Below the pieces are notes generated by a model. The model was given only the letters and a program-made list of their open reading frames with translations, had not been told where the DNA came from and searched no databases. The position numbers were made by a program, and so were the translations under genes. Positions 9,174 through 18,015 of a stretch of DNA of 64,000 nt are shown here, piece by piece (within the stretch, counting starts at the first letter, position 1; each line of letters opens with the position of its first letter). Origin of the DNA: Yoonia maricola (lineage in GTDB: Bacteria; Pseudomonadota; Alphaproteobacteria; Rhodobacterales; Rhodobacteraceae); assembly GCF_002797915.1 (NCBI RefSeq), contig NZ_PGTY01000001.1:682001-746000 (forward strand). Reading direction: 5' to 3'.

Positions 9174-10493
9174 TCAGTGATATGCCGGAAGGTAATTGCC
9201 ATGCGCATCGATCATCGCATCACAAAGCTGGCGGATTTCATCCAGTGAAAGCTCTGCCGCTGTGTGCGGATCAAGCATGGCGGCGTGGTAAATATGCTCG
9301 CGCTTGCTGGTCAAAGCTGCCTCAACGGTGGCTTCCTGCACGTTGATCTGCCAGCGCATCAGCGCGGCAAGCTGCGGTTTCACCTTGCCAAATTTGATAG
9401 GTTGAATGCCATTGCGGTCAACATGGCAAGCCACTTCCACGGCGGCATTATGAGGCAGGTTTTCGATCAACCCATTGTTGCGCACGTTGCCATAGATCAG
9501 GTGATTAGTGCCGGTGACCATCCCGTGAATGATGCCTGCGGCATATTCATTGGATTGTTCGACCTCCAGCGGGCGGCTTTCATCCTCAAGTTCGGCTTTC
9601 AGCGTTTCCCACTCGCTGATCTGATCTTCACAACGCGTGATATATTCATCAAGGGGCACTTCAAATTGGGCCGCCAACTCGGGGCGGGCCTGCTTGATGA
9701 ACCATGGGGTGTATTCGCTGAAATGTTCACTGCTTTCGGTAACGAAATGACCAAAGTGTTTCATCACCTCAAAACGGACCTTGTCGCCCTTGGGCGCATC
9801 ACCCGCAGCCGCCATCTCGCGCAACCGGGGGTAAAGGTCCTTGATCTCGCCGTTGGGCAGACGTTTGGTGAACTCTGAAAAGAACGACACATGGTTAATC
9901 CCGGCGGCGCGATAATCAATCTGGGTAATGTCCTCACCCAGCACCTCGGCCAGATGGGTCGATGTTTCCTGAACAGAGTGGCAGAGGCCGACATAGGCGA
10001 TATCCGGGTATTTCTCCTGCATCGCCCATGTGATCATCGCCATGGGATTGACGTAGTTCATCATCAAGGCGTTGGGGCAAAGCTCTGCCATGTCGCGCGC
10101 GATATCGAACACAACAGGGATTGTGCGCAAAGCGCGGAAGATGCCGCCAATGCCCAATGTGTCAGCGATGGTCTGGCGCAGGCCGAACTGCTTGGGCACA
10201 TCGAAATCCGTCACTGTCGACGGCTTATAGCCCCCGATCTGCATCATCAGAATAACAAAATCCGAGTCTTGCAAAGCAGCCCGGCGGTCTGTCGTGGCGT
10301 TCACGCGTAAATCTGTCAAACCAAGTGTCGACCCGATACGGCGGGTCATGATTTCCGATGTAGCAAGCCGTTCTGCATCAATATCAAACAGTGCGATCTC
10401 ACTGTCGGATAATTCAGGATTGGACAGGACATCACCCAGAATATTCTGCGCAAAAACCGTAGAACCCGCGCCAACCAGTGTAATCTTTGCCAT
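9174..10493 (-). CDS. glycoside hydrolase family 4, alpha-galactosidase-like
   Basis: A 439-residue GH4 enzyme. The N-terminal Rossmann motif (ITLVGAGSTVF, residues 4-14) binds NAD. The metal/catalytic motif CHSV is at 171-174 and NHVSFF follows later. GH4 enzymes cleave glycosides by an NAD- and Mn-dependent redox mechanism. As I recall, CHSV marks the alpha-galactosidase (MelA) subgroup, while phospho-glucosidases carry other motifs. It sits between the SIS protein and the transporter ATPase, so imported glycoside is probably split here in the cytoplasm. The substrate could be a galactoside or galactosaminide. Confidence 0.85.
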   Translation of the reverse strand: MAKITLVGAGSTVFAQNILGDVLSNPELSDSEIALFDIDAERLATSEIMTRRIGSTLGLTDLRVNATTDRRAALQDSDFVILMMQIGGYKPSTVTDFDVPKQFGLRQTIADTLGIGGIFRALRTIPVVFDIARDMAELCPNALMMNYVNPMAMITWAMQEKYPDIAYVGLCHSVQETSTHLAEVLGEDITQIDYRAAGINHVSFFSEFTKRLPNGEIKDLYPRLREMAAAGDAPKGDKVRFEVMKHFGHFVTESSEHFSEYTPWFIKQARPELAAQFEVPLDEYITRCEDQISEWETLKAELEDESRPLEVEQSNEYAAGIIHGMVTGTNHLIYGNVRNNGLIENLPHNAAVEVACHVDRNGIQPIKFGKVKPQLAALMRWQINVQEATVEAALTSKREHIYHAAMLDPHTAAELSLDEIRQLCDAMIDAHGNYLPAYH

Positions 10494-10496
10494 TTT

Positions 10497-11456
10497 TTAT
10501 CCCTCGCTCAGCATGACAACCTTTGACAGGTGTCTGGGCGTTTCAGTGTTCAGGTTTTTGCGCAGGGCGACCATCTCGCCCATTAATTGTAGTGCGGGCA
10601 AGGCGATCAGCGCCGAGACGGGCCCACGGTCAGGAATGGGAATAGTCAGATCACCCGGACCACCCAACCCGATGACACGCGCCCCTTTGGCCTGCACGTC
10701 TTTGGCGACAAGGGCCTCTTCCGGCGCGCTGTCGGGCGCATAAATGATCGTCACCAACGACGCCTCATCGATCAATGAAATAGGGCCATGGCGGTATTCC
10801 AGTGGATGAAAGGCCTGCGCATAGCTCAGGCTCATTTCCTGCACCTTTAACGCACCTTCATTTGCCAAACCAAAGAATGGCCCAGCACCCAGATAGACAA
10901 GGTGTTGGCCTTGTTTCAGTAGGCCCGCACTGTCTTGCATCGCCTGCATGACCTCTTTGCCTACGATAAGGTCTTTGGCGGTGACGCTCTGCCCGAGCAG
11001 CCGCAGCCCAGCCAAAAGCATCAGGCTTGCTGACACAGTCATGACAATGCCTTCGCGCGGATCAGTGGGTAGATAGATGCTGTGTTCAGCCGCACCTAAA
11101 ATATCACTGTCAGCCGCGCAGGATATACCCAGCGTCCCAAGCCCACCTGCGCGCGCCATGCGCATGGCATTGACGGTTTCGGTTGTCATGCCTGACCGCG
11201 ACAGGCCAATGACCATCGCACCGGTCAGATCAGCCAGATAGGCGGTGGGCCGTTGTATCCATTCAGCACTTGGCGCGGCAATCGCGGGCCGTCCGGCCAA
11301 GTTTGCGGCCGCCGCAAGTATTTGTGCCAGATAGTATGACGTCCCACAGCCAAGAAAGACCAGCGTACGCCCCCCAATATCGGGCAAGGGCTGTGCGATG
11401 GCATCAGCCAAATAGTCAAATTGATCACGCATAACCTGTTCGGTAATCGATGGCAT
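10497..11456 (-). CDS. double-SIS sugar-phosphate isomerase/deaminase (AgaS / NagB-II like)
   Basis: A 319-residue protein with two SIS domains. The first begins at LVFLGCGTSYYLAQIL and includes IGLSRSGMTTET; the second begins at LVYLGAGPFFGLANEGALKVQEMS. A C-terminal LNTETPRHLSKVV segment is typical of AgaS/NagB-II enzymes and the GlmS isomerase half. I chose ATG 11456 (MPSITEQ) because AAAGGG lies just upstream and it avoids overlap with the kinase gene. Such enzymes turn amino-sugar 6-phosphates into ketose 6-phosphate and ammonia. There is no glutaminase domain, so it is not GlmS. A galactosamine-6-phosphate role is inferred from GatZ and GH4 nearby. Confidence 0.8.
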   Translation of the reverse strand: MPSITEQVMRDQFDYLADAIAQPLPDIGGRTLVFLGCGTSYYLAQILAAAANLAGRPAIAAPSAEWIQRPTAYLADLTGAMVIGLSRSGMTTETVNAMRMARAGGLGTLGISCAADSDILGAAEHSIYLPTDPREGIVMTVSASLMLLAGLRLLGQSVTAKDLIVGKEVMQAMQDSAGLLKQGQHLVYLGAGPFFGLANEGALKVQEMSLSYAQAFHPLEYRHGPISLIDEASLVTIIYAPDSAPEEALVAKDVQAKGARVIGLGGPGDLTIPIPDRGPVSALIALPALQLMGEMVALRKNLNTETPRHLSKVVMLSEG

Positions 11457-11487
11457 AAAAAGCCCTTTCAGTTTAAGTTGAGGCCGC

Positions 11488-12417
11488 TCATGAAACGTCC
11501 TCTGCCGCCAGATTTTTGGCCAATGTCGCGACCCATGCATCGTCCACCTGCCAACCGACACGACGTGCGGCATCGAAGGCAGCTCCACCTACGGGTGGTA
11601 ACAGCGGCGTTTTGGGCGGGTGTCCAATACCCTCACTCACAAATGACAAAACCGTATCGTCGGATAAGACACCGCCCGCGTAAGACCACACAAATGTGTC
11701 AGACAGCCCAGCAGCGCCTGCCGCAGCAACGCCGATTGCAACCAGTTCACGGGCCGCCTGCCGCAGGATAGCCAGGGCTGTCGCATCGTTTTGTCGGGCA
11801 AGTTGGGACACCGCGCCCGCGATACCTGCGATATGCGCGCGGCGGTTTTCGGTCGTATAGGCCCATGCCATCAGCTCTTCCAATGCGATATCAATTTGAA
11901 CGCAAAGGGATTTGGCAAAACCGGTATCCGCGTCCCGCCCATCGATCTGACGCGACGCAAAGGCAAGCGCACGGCACCCAATCCAATAAGCTGATCCTTC
12001 GTCGCCAAAAAGATCACCAAACCCGCCTGCCCGCGACGTGCCCAGCGGGCCTTGCGCCCACGCCATTGAGCCGGTTCCTGCAAGGATCAACACGCCCTCT
12101 CCGCCCGCGAAAGCGGCAAATTGCGCGAGAGCCACGTCATTCATGATGCAGGCCTGCGCGCCCAAAAGGTCTTGGACGATGCTATCTTGTGAAGCAGTTA
12201 TTTCGGGGATTTCCTGATAGTATGGTAGCCCAAGCGTCACCGCGTCATTGATCGGGACGTCGTCCAATATGGCCCTGAGCTGTTGTCTGGCATCAGATGT
12301 CTGGGTCGGATCAAAACCTTTGGTACGCACAACACCCTGCACATTCGCGGCGGCATCCACAGCTATTATCAACGTCTTCGTGCCGCCTGCGTCAATGCCT
12401 ACAACCTGATCCATCAT
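11488..12417 (-). CDS. BadF/BadG/BcrA/BcrD-type sugar kinase (N-acetylhexosamine kinase-like)
   Basis: A 309-residue ASKHA-fold kinase. The phosphate-1 motif is VVGIDAGGTKTLIIAVD at the N-terminus and the phosphate-2 motif is LILAGTGSMAWA near residues 110-121, with GGFGDLFGDEGSAYWIG as in N-acetylglucosamine kinases. It overlaps the DeoR stop codon (ATGA) and precedes the SIS gene. It probably phosphorylates the released sugar at O6, supplying the SIS enzyme. Whether the sugar is GlcNAc, GalNAc or another cannot be told. It starts with two Met codons in a row. Confidence 0.8.
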   Translation of the reverse strand: MMDQVVGIDAGGTKTLIIAVDAAANVQGVVRTKGFDPTQTSDARQQLRAILDDVPINDAVTLGLPYYQEIPEITASQDSIVQDLLGAQACIMNDVALAQFAAFAGGEGVLILAGTGSMAWAQGPLGTSRAGGFGDLFGDEGSAYWIGCRALAFASRQIDGRDADTGFAKSLCVQIDIALEELMAWAYTTENRRAHIAGIAGAVSQLARQNDATALAILRQAARELVAIGVAAAGAAGLSDTFVWSYAGGVLSDDTVLSFVSEGIGHPPKTPLLPPVGGAAFDAARRVGWQVDDAWVATLAKNLAAEDVS

Positions 12418-13184
12418 TTCGGGTCCACGATGGAAAGGCCTGCGCCTGTCTCAGCGATTTTTGCTGTCCAATCAGTGGCAGCACCGGCGTCAGTAATGAT
12501 CGACATGCGACTGTCCAAGGGCATGACCCGGTGGGTTGCGCGGGCCCCAAGCTTACTGCTGTCGGTCAGGACAATGGACTGCTCGGCGCGGCCCAACATG
12601 AGACGGTTCAACCGCGCTTCGTTTTCGTTTGTCGAATAGATCGACAGATCAGGCGCAATCGCAGTCGCACCCAAGAACAATTGATCAAACCACAGCTGAT
12701 CCAGCGCAGCCTCGGCAAGTGGTCCGACCATTGACGCGTTCTGCATCCGCAATGTGCCACCCAAAAGGGCGACTGACACCTCTTGCAAGGGCATCAGCAT
12801 CTGGGCCACGGGAAGACAATTGGTAAAGACGCTCAGCGCCATAGGCCGCAGCCGGATAAGCCGTGCCAGTTGCAGCACTGTTGTTCCTGCATCCAAGAAT
12901 ACAACTGATCCCGGCCGCAATTGCGCATATGCGGCCTCGCCAATCGCACGCTTGGCTTCCAAGTTTATCTGCTCCCGGCTTTCAAACTCAATCTCGGTTG
13001 CGGAGGCATCGGCGATCTGCGCACCGCCATGCGTGCGGGTGATCGCGCCATCAAGCTCAAGTGCGGCCAGATCACGGCGCACGGTTGGTTCGGACGCGCC
13101 GACAGCCTCAGCAATCTCGGGAATAGACATATGCCCGTTCGAGAACAGCGTTTGACGAATGGCGGTAGCGCGGTCGGTTTTCAT
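12414..13184 (-). CDS. DeoR/GlpR-family repressor of the sugar operon
   Basis: A 256-residue regulator. The N-terminal HTH (about 16-55: MSIPEIAEAVGASEPTVRRD) is followed by the DeoR sugar-phosphate sensor domain (about 75-235, with a DAGTT motif). I chose ATG 13184 (MKTDRA) because AAGGA lies about 10 bases upstream and the family begins close to the HTH. It is the first gene of the minus-strand operon and diverges from the GatZ-type gene. Two identical palindromes lie between them, so it probably represses both directions until a sugar phosphate accumulates. Confidence 0.88.
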   Translation of the reverse strand: MKTDRATAIRQTLFSNGHMSIPEIAEAVGASEPTVRRDLAALELDGAITRTHGGAQIADASATEIEFESREQINLEAKRAIGEAAYAQLRPGSVVFLDAGTTVLQLARLIRLRPMALSVFTNCLPVAQMLMPLQEVSVALLGGTLRMQNASMVGPLAEAALDQLWFDQLFLGATAIAPDLSIYSTNENEARLNRLMLGRAEQSIVLTDSSKLGARATHRVMPLDSRMSIITDAGAATDWTAKIAETGAGLSIVDPK

Positions 13185-13221
13185 GCAGAATCCTTCGAAT
13201 ACGATCAAGTTATTAATCAGT

Positions 13222-13253
13222 AATGATCATTGTCAATCAATAAAATGATCATT
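13222..13253. promoter_or_regulatory. pair of identical AATGATCATT palindromes, probable DeoR operators
   Basis: The 10-bp palindrome AATGATCATT occurs at 13222-13231 and again at 13244-13253, exactly 22 bases apart (two helical turns), in the gap between the DeoR start and the GatZ start. Phased duplicate sites are expected for a dimeric or tetrameric repressor. Both divergent promoters must overlap this region because the whole gap is only 106 bases. Confidence 0.7.
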
Positions 13254-13290
13254 ATTGATATTTTGAATGTATCGAAAGTGGAGCAGCACC

Positions 13291-14553
13291 ATGCAGACAT
13301 CTTATCTGAGCGACCTGATTACCGCCCATGACTTTGGAAACCCAAAGGGAATCGCGGCGATCTGTTCTGCTCACCCCATCGTGCTCGCCGCAACGCTGGC
13401 ACAGGGGGCAAAGAGTGACCGTCCTGTGTTGATCGAGGCCACGTGTAATCAAGTAAATCAGGACGGCGGCTATACAGGGATGACGCCGGCGGACTTTCAC
13501 GCCCGCGTGCACCAGTCGGCTCAATCCGAGGGCTTTGACACCAATAATCTGATCCTCGGCGGCGATCATTTGGGCCCAAATCCATGGCGACATTTGCCCG
13601 CTGCGCAAGCGATGGACAAAGCCAAGGCCATGGTTGCAGCCTATGCCGCCGCCGGTTTCGGCAAGATCCACCTTGATACAAGCATGGCCTGCGCCGATGA
13701 TACTGCGCCCCTTTCTGAAGAGGTGATCACCACCCGTGCGGCCAGCCTGGCCACCGTTGCCGAAGATCACGCCGCAGGCCAAAACATCGTTTATGTCATC
13801 GGAACTGAAGTGCCGGTGCCGGGCGGCGCAACAGAGCATGTCGAGACACTAACCCTGACATCACCCACAGATGCGGCAACAACGGTCGGTCTGCATAAAG
13901 AGGCTTTTCGATCAGCAGGGCTTGGCAAGGCCATTGATCGGATCGTCAGTTTGGTCGTCCAGCCGGGGGTGGAGTTCGGACATGAAAATGTCGTGCCCTA
14001 CGCGCCCGTAGCTGCCGCACCACTATCACAGGCCCGCAAGAACATGGGGCTGATCTATGAGGCCCATTCAACCGACTACCAATCACCAGAGGCCCTTGCA
14101 GCCTTGGTCAATGACGGCTTTGCGATCCTCAAGGTTGGCCCATGGTTGACCTTCGCCTTGCGCGAGGCGCTCTATGGGTTGGACGCTATCGCGCAGGAAC
14201 TCACGGGCGTTGCATCGTTGCAATCCGGTATGGAAAACCTGATGATCGCGCATCCTGAACACTGGCAAGGCTATTACCACGGCAGCGCCGATAACCAGCG
14301 CCTGCAAAGGCATTTTAGCTATTCGGATCGCATCCGGTATTACTGGGCCACCAGTGAGGCAGAGGCGCTGGTGCAAGACTTGATTGCCCGTCTTGCCGAT
14401 AAGCCGATCCCGGAAACCCTGATCTCGCAGTATCTGCCGATGGCGTGGCCGGGGGTTATGTCTGGCGCGCAAGACCCAACAGCAGCCGCATTGTTGAAAG
14501 GCAGTGTGCAACGCGTTCTGACCATCTATGATCAGGCCTGCAACCCATTGTAA
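13291..14553 (+). CDS. D-tagatose-bisphosphate aldolase non-catalytic subunit family (GatZ/KbaZ/AgaZ)
   Basis: A 420-residue protein with the family's conserved blocks IEATCNQVNQDGGYTGMTP, LGGDHLGPNPW and KIHLDTSMACADD. I chose ATG 13291 (MQTSYLS) since GGAG lies about 10 bases upstream. In enterics this protein supports the GatY/KbaY aldolase. No GatY is encoded in this operon, though a class II aldolase gene lies 1.8 kb away at 16337. From memory, unverified, some stand-alone relatives act as tagatose-6-phosphate 4-epimerases, which would link the SIS product to fructose 6-phosphate. It is divergent from the DeoR operon with shared operators. Confidence 0.88.
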   Translation: MQTSYLSDLITAHDFGNPKGIAAICSAHPIVLAATLAQGAKSDRPVLIEATCNQVNQDGGYTGMTPADFHARVHQSAQSEGFDTNNLILGGDHLGPNPWRHLPAAQAMDKAKAMVAAYAAAGFGKIHLDTSMACADDTAPLSEEVITTRAASLATVAEDHAAGQNIVYVIGTEVPVPGGATEHVETLTLTSPTDAATTVGLHKEAFRSAGLGKAIDRIVSLVVQPGVEFGHENVVPYAPVAAAPLSQARKNMGLIYEAHSTDYQSPEALAALVNDGFAILKVGPWLTFALREALYGLDAIAQELTGVASLQSGMENLMIAHPEHWQGYYHGSADNQRLQRHFSYSDRIRYYWATSEAEALVQDLIARLADKPIPETLISQYLPMAWPGVMSGAQDPTAAALLKGSVQRVLTIYDQACNPL

Positions 14554-14572
14554 AAGCCGCAAAACCGACGCC

Positions 14573-15349
14573 ATGACCACAACGCATGTCATCCTCGCCC
14601 ACCCTGACCCAAAGTCCTTTACCGCAGACTGGGCCGCCACAACGCGTGAGGCTTGCATGTCGCTTGGGCAGAAAGTTACGGTCTCCGACCTTTATGCGAT
14701 GGGTTTTGATCCGGCGGAAGCAGCGGGCCATTATCCATCAGTACATGCAGGCATGCCTTTTGATGTCCTGAAAACGCAAGAGGCCGCCGCACATAACGGA
14801 ACGCTACCGCAAATCGTCAACGATGAAATCGCGAGGATCAGGGCTGCAGACAGGCTGATCTTTCATTTTCCTTTATGGTGGTTTGCACCCCCCGCGATGA
14901 TCAAGGGTTGGTGCGAGCGCGTCTTGGCCAACGGCGCGCTGCACAGCACAGCTGCACGGTTCGACACTGGTCAATGTCAGGGCAAGTCAGCCTTGTTTTG
15001 TGTTACCACAGGTTCTGACGCTGCGGAAAGCGCCTATAACGGCAAGGAAGGCGATGTTGCGCTGCATCTTTGGCCCCTAGCCTATACTCTACGGTATCTG
15101 GGTCTGGATGTGCTTGCGCCTAAGATCATCCACGGCGTGCACGGCTATCATCGCGGCGACGCGCAGAGCGGCCTTGAAACACGTCTGGGCACAGAATTGA
15201 CCCGCCATGCCCAGACCATCGCCAAATATGACGACTTGCCGCGGATGACATTCAACGCAGACGGCGACTTTGATGATCAGGGCCTGTTGCGCTCAGACGC
15301 AGTGTCGCATTCGCCTTTCATTCGAAAAGCGCAGAACCACTGGCCCTAA
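14573..15349 (+). CDS. NAD(P)H-dependent oxidoreductase, flavodoxin_2 (quinone reductase) family
   Basis: A 258-residue flavodoxin-fold enzyme of the NQO1/MdaB/KefF type. It has VILAHPDPKSF at the N-terminus for the FMN phosphate and FHFPLWWFAPPAMIKGWCERV in the middle. I chose ATG 14573 because it follows the upstream stop; earlier starts lie inside the GatZ gene. It is 19 bases downstream of GatZ and probably co-transcribed. Its link to sugar breakdown is not obvious. Its end overlaps the convergent iolG-type gene by four bases. Confidence 0.8.
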   Translation: MTTTHVILAHPDPKSFTADWAATTREACMSLGQKVTVSDLYAMGFDPAEAAGHYPSVHAGMPFDVLKTQEAAAHNGTLPQIVNDEIARIRAADRLIFHFPLWWFAPPAMIKGWCERVLANGALHSTAARFDTGQCQGKSALFCVTTGSDAAESAYNGKEGDVALHLWPLAYTLRYLGLDVLAPKIIHGVHGYHRGDAQSGLETRLGTELTRHAQTIAKYDDLPRMTFNADGDFDDQGLLRSDAVSHSPFIRKAQNHWP

Positions 15350-16332
15350 AGCATCTTCCTCAGACCGTCCCGCGCGGCTGCATCTGCCGCATCCGCCAGC
15401 ACCTGCGCTTTCAACCCATCCTCGCCCGTTGGTGTGACTGCCGCACCACTTTCAAGCGCGGCCACGAAATGTTCCATTTCAGCGCGATAGGCCGCCGCAT
15501 AGCGTTCAAGGAAAAACGGCTGTGTCGCCGCCTTGCTCATGCCATCCGCGTTTGAAAGCTCTACGGTATGCGCAAGCATATTATCGGCACGCAACATTCC
15601 GGCACTGCCATGGACCTCAATACGTTGATCATAGCCATATGTCGCCCGGCGCGAGTTTGAGATTTGACAAATCTTGCCACTGGCGGTTTTCAGCGTCACG
15701 ACAGCCGTATCAAAATCACCCGCCTGCCCGATGTCTGGGTCAACAAGGCAGGACGCTGCCGCCGACAGCTCAACCGGCTCTTCGCCCAGTAAAAACCGGG
15801 CCATATCCAGATCATGGATCATCATATCGCGGAAAATCCCGCCAGAGGTTTTGACATAGCCAATTGGCGGTGGTGCCGGATCACGCGACAGGATGGTGAC
15901 AAGTTCTACGTTTCCAATGGCTTGATCCGCGATCTGTCGCTGGAGATGCGCGAAATTAGGGTCAAAGCGCCGATTGAACGCCGTCATGAAGGGGACGCCC
16001 GCATCTGCGACCACGGCAAGACAGTCCTTGATGCGCGCAACCGACAGATCGATGGGTTTTTCGCAAAAAATCGCCTTACCTGCCGCGGCGGCCGCATGGA
16101 TCAGATCATAATGCGTTGTCGTCGGCGTGCCGATGATGATCGCGTCAATGCCCGGATCGTTGATCAATGCGTCTGCGTCCATCACTTTGGCACCGGTTGC
16201 GGTCGCCAAGGCGGCAGCCGCTTCGGGCATCGCATCCGCGACAGCGGCAGCGCGCGCGTTTGTCATGCCGCGCAGCGTCGCACCATGGACCTGACCGATC
16301 CTGCCACAGCCTAAAATACCGATATTAATCAA
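15346..16332 (-). CDS. iolG: myo-inositol 2-dehydrogenase (Gfo/Idh/MocA family)
   Basis: A 328-residue NAD-dependent dehydrogenase. The Rossmann motif is IGILGCGRIGQVHG (residues 3-16), the EKP motif is at about 91-93, and the catalytic segment GGIFRDMMIHDLDMARFLLGE is typical of inositol dehydrogenases. It oxidises myo-inositol to scyllo-inosose in the cytoplasm. It is the last gene of the iolD-phyH-iolC-iolB-aldolase-iolG operon, four bases after the aldolase. Two further family members lie on the other arm, so stereoisomer specificity may be divided among the three. Confidence 0.82.
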   Translation of the reverse strand: MINIGILGCGRIGQVHGATLRGMTNARAAAVADAMPEAAAALATATGAKVMDADALINDPGIDAIIIGTPTTTHYDLIHAAAAAGKAIFCEKPIDLSVARIKDCLAVVADAGVPFMTAFNRRFDPNFAHLQRQIADQAIGNVELVTILSRDPAPPPIGYVKTSGGIFRDMMIHDLDMARFLLGEEPVELSAAASCLVDPDIGQAGDFDTAVVTLKTASGKICQISNSRRATYGYDQRIEVHGSAGMLRADNMLAHTVELSNADGMSKAATQPFFLERYAAAYRAEMEHFVAALESGAAVTPTGEDGLKAQVLADAADAAARDGLRKML

Positions 16333-16336
16333 TGCC

Positions 16337-17164
16337 CTACCCTTTCAGATTGCGCAGCACGCTGCATGCAGCCGCCATCACAGGATCATGTGTTTCTTTC
16401 AGGATCGCCACGCGATCAAACCGATCAGGGTCCCGGTTGACCGCGTCCCGCATTGCCGCACCAAAGGCCATGCGCAGCTCGGTCCCGATGTTAAACTTGC
16501 AGATATTTGTATTCTGGGCCAACACCTTACGTTGCAAGACAGGGACGCCCGAGCCACCGTGAATGACCAACGGCACATCCGTGACCGCTTGAATAGCCGC
16601 AATCCGCGGCTCATCCAATCCACCTTCCTTGTCTTGCTGCAAATGCACGTTCCCGACGGAAATGGCCATCGCATCAACGCCCGTTTCGCGTGCAAATTCA
16701 GCGGCTTCCATCGGATCAGTTCCCGCCGAACCCTCGCCGCCGGCATAGCCAACAAACCCAATTTCGCCTTCACAGGAAATCCCCGTATTATGTGCTAATT
16801 CAGATATTTGCAGCGTTTCCTTAATGTTGTCAGCCAACGGCTTGCGCGACCCGTCAAACATCAATGATGTGAATCCGGAATCCAACGCTTCCGCGCATTC
16901 ATCATAGGTGTAACCATGATCCAGATGCGCTACGACAGGCACTGACGCCTCTTCCGCCAAATGCCGGAACATCTTGCCCAAAACGGGCAAAGGCGTATGC
17001 GCCCGGCACCCTGGCCCCGCTTGCAGGATCACCGGGCAGTTTTCAGCCTCCGCCGCCGCCACATAGGCACGCATGTCTTCCCAGCCCAGACAGACCAACC
17101 CGCCCACGGCGTAACCTTGCTGCAACGCAGGTTGCAGCACGTCTTTTAACGTCACAAGGGTCAT
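16337..17164 (-). CDS. class II ketose-bisphosphate aldolase (IolJ/GatY-like)
   Basis: A 275-residue zinc aldolase of the fructose/tagatose-bisphosphate class. It has the catalytic/zinc segment VVAHLDHG at about residues 79-86, the glutamate segment CEGEIGFVG, ISVGNVHL and VIHGGSGV with the second zinc His. It is translationally coupled to iolB (ATGA overlap) and followed by iolG. In this operon it most likely cleaves 6-phospho-5-dehydro-2-deoxygluconate to malonate semialdehyde and DHAP. It could also partner the GatZ-type protein 2 kb away as a tagatose-bisphosphate aldolase. Confidence 0.82.
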   Translation of the reverse strand: MTLVTLKDVLQPALQQGYAVGGLVCLGWEDMRAYVAAAEAENCPVILQAGPGCRAHTPLPVLGKMFRHLAEEASVPVVAHLDHGYTYDECAEALDSGFTSLMFDGSRKPLADNIKETLQISELAHNTGISCEGEIGFVGYAGGEGSAGTDPMEAAEFARETGVDAMAISVGNVHLQQDKEGGLDEPRIAAIQAVTDVPLVIHGGSGVPVLQRKVLAQNTNICKFNIGTELRMAFGAAMRDAVNRDPDRFDRVAILKETHDPVMAAACSVLRNLKG

Positions 17165-18003
17165 TTGAACTTGGCAATCATGTCTTTGATGCCCGGTATG
17201 GTTTCGATCTGATAGGCATGTGACGGCTGGAAGTACTGGATCAGGCTACGCTGCGACAAACCACCCAGAATGGTGAAATAATACATCTGATAGCCCGGCA
17301 ACACCGCACAGGGGTGATAGCCGCTATCGAGGCAGATCGTGGACCCATCAACGATGTGATAGGCATCCCCCGCCTTGCCATCCTCGCGCTGGAGCATTTG
17401 CACGCCAGAACCATGGTTCGGCTTGAAGCGGAAGTTATAGGTCTCATCATGCCGCGTTTCGTCAGGCAGACGGTCGGTGTCGTGTTTATGCGACGGGAAA
17501 CCGGACCAGCCGCCCTCGCCCACGGTAAACAACTCAGACACCAGCAAACGGCCAACCTTGTCGTGATATTTTGTGCCAAGGATATGCTTGATCTTACGGT
17601 GAGTTTTGGTGTCGTCAGACCCGTATTGCACCAGATCCAGCTCATCCTTACGCACGGCAAAAGCTTCAAGCACCTTGTCATAGCGCGCGCCGCAAACAAA
17701 CACCTCTGCCTCATCTGACGTGCAGACCATCACCGCCTTGGCCCCCACGGGCACATAAACCCCTTCCGGCTCACCATCCCAAACGTCCTCGGTCCGGTCG
17801 CCGATCCCATCTGCCTTGAACCCTTCAATCTCAATATCAACGGTCCCGGTCGCTGGCACGATGCAAGTCTCGTATCCCGGTACCGCATATTCAAACGCCT
17901 GTCCTTTCGTCATCTTCACTATGTTGAAGTAATTCAGCGGAACAGTTGGATCATCTACATCGACGATCGGCTTGTTCTGGTTATCAAACGGCGGGATATG
18001 CAT
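17161..18003 (-). CDS. iolB: 5-deoxy-glucuronate isomerase
   Basis: A 280-residue double-cupin protein of the IolB family. The second cupin carries the metal site seen as FPSHKHDTDRLPDETRHDE, followed by a late HPCAVLPGYQMYYF. It isomerises 5-deoxy-D-glucuronate to 5-dehydro-2-deoxy-D-gluconate, the step between IolD and IolC. It starts 12 bases after iolC and overlaps the aldolase start. The length matches the family (about 270). Confidence 0.9.
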   Translation of the reverse strand: MHIPPFDNQNKPIVDVDDPTVPLNYFNIVKMTKGQAFEYAVPGYETCIVPATGTVDIEIEGFKADGIGDRTEDVWDGEPEGVYVPVGAKAVMVCTSDEAEVFVCGARYDKVLEAFAVRKDELDLVQYGSDDTKTHRKIKHILGTKYHDKVGRLLVSELFTVGEGGWSGFPSHKHDTDRLPDETRHDETYNFRFKPNHGSGVQMLQREDGKAGDAYHIVDGSTICLDSGYHPCAVLPGYQMYYFTILGGLSQRSLIQYFQPSHAYQIETIPGIKDMIAKFK

Positions 18004-18015
18004 AGGCGTGTTCCT

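Noticed and set aside
13252..13839. Long open frame on the minus strand opposite the GatZ gene
   Set aside because: It is antisense to a gene with strong family motifs, has no ribosome site and is protein-unlike in composition; similar antisense frames elsewhere were dismissed for the same reasons.
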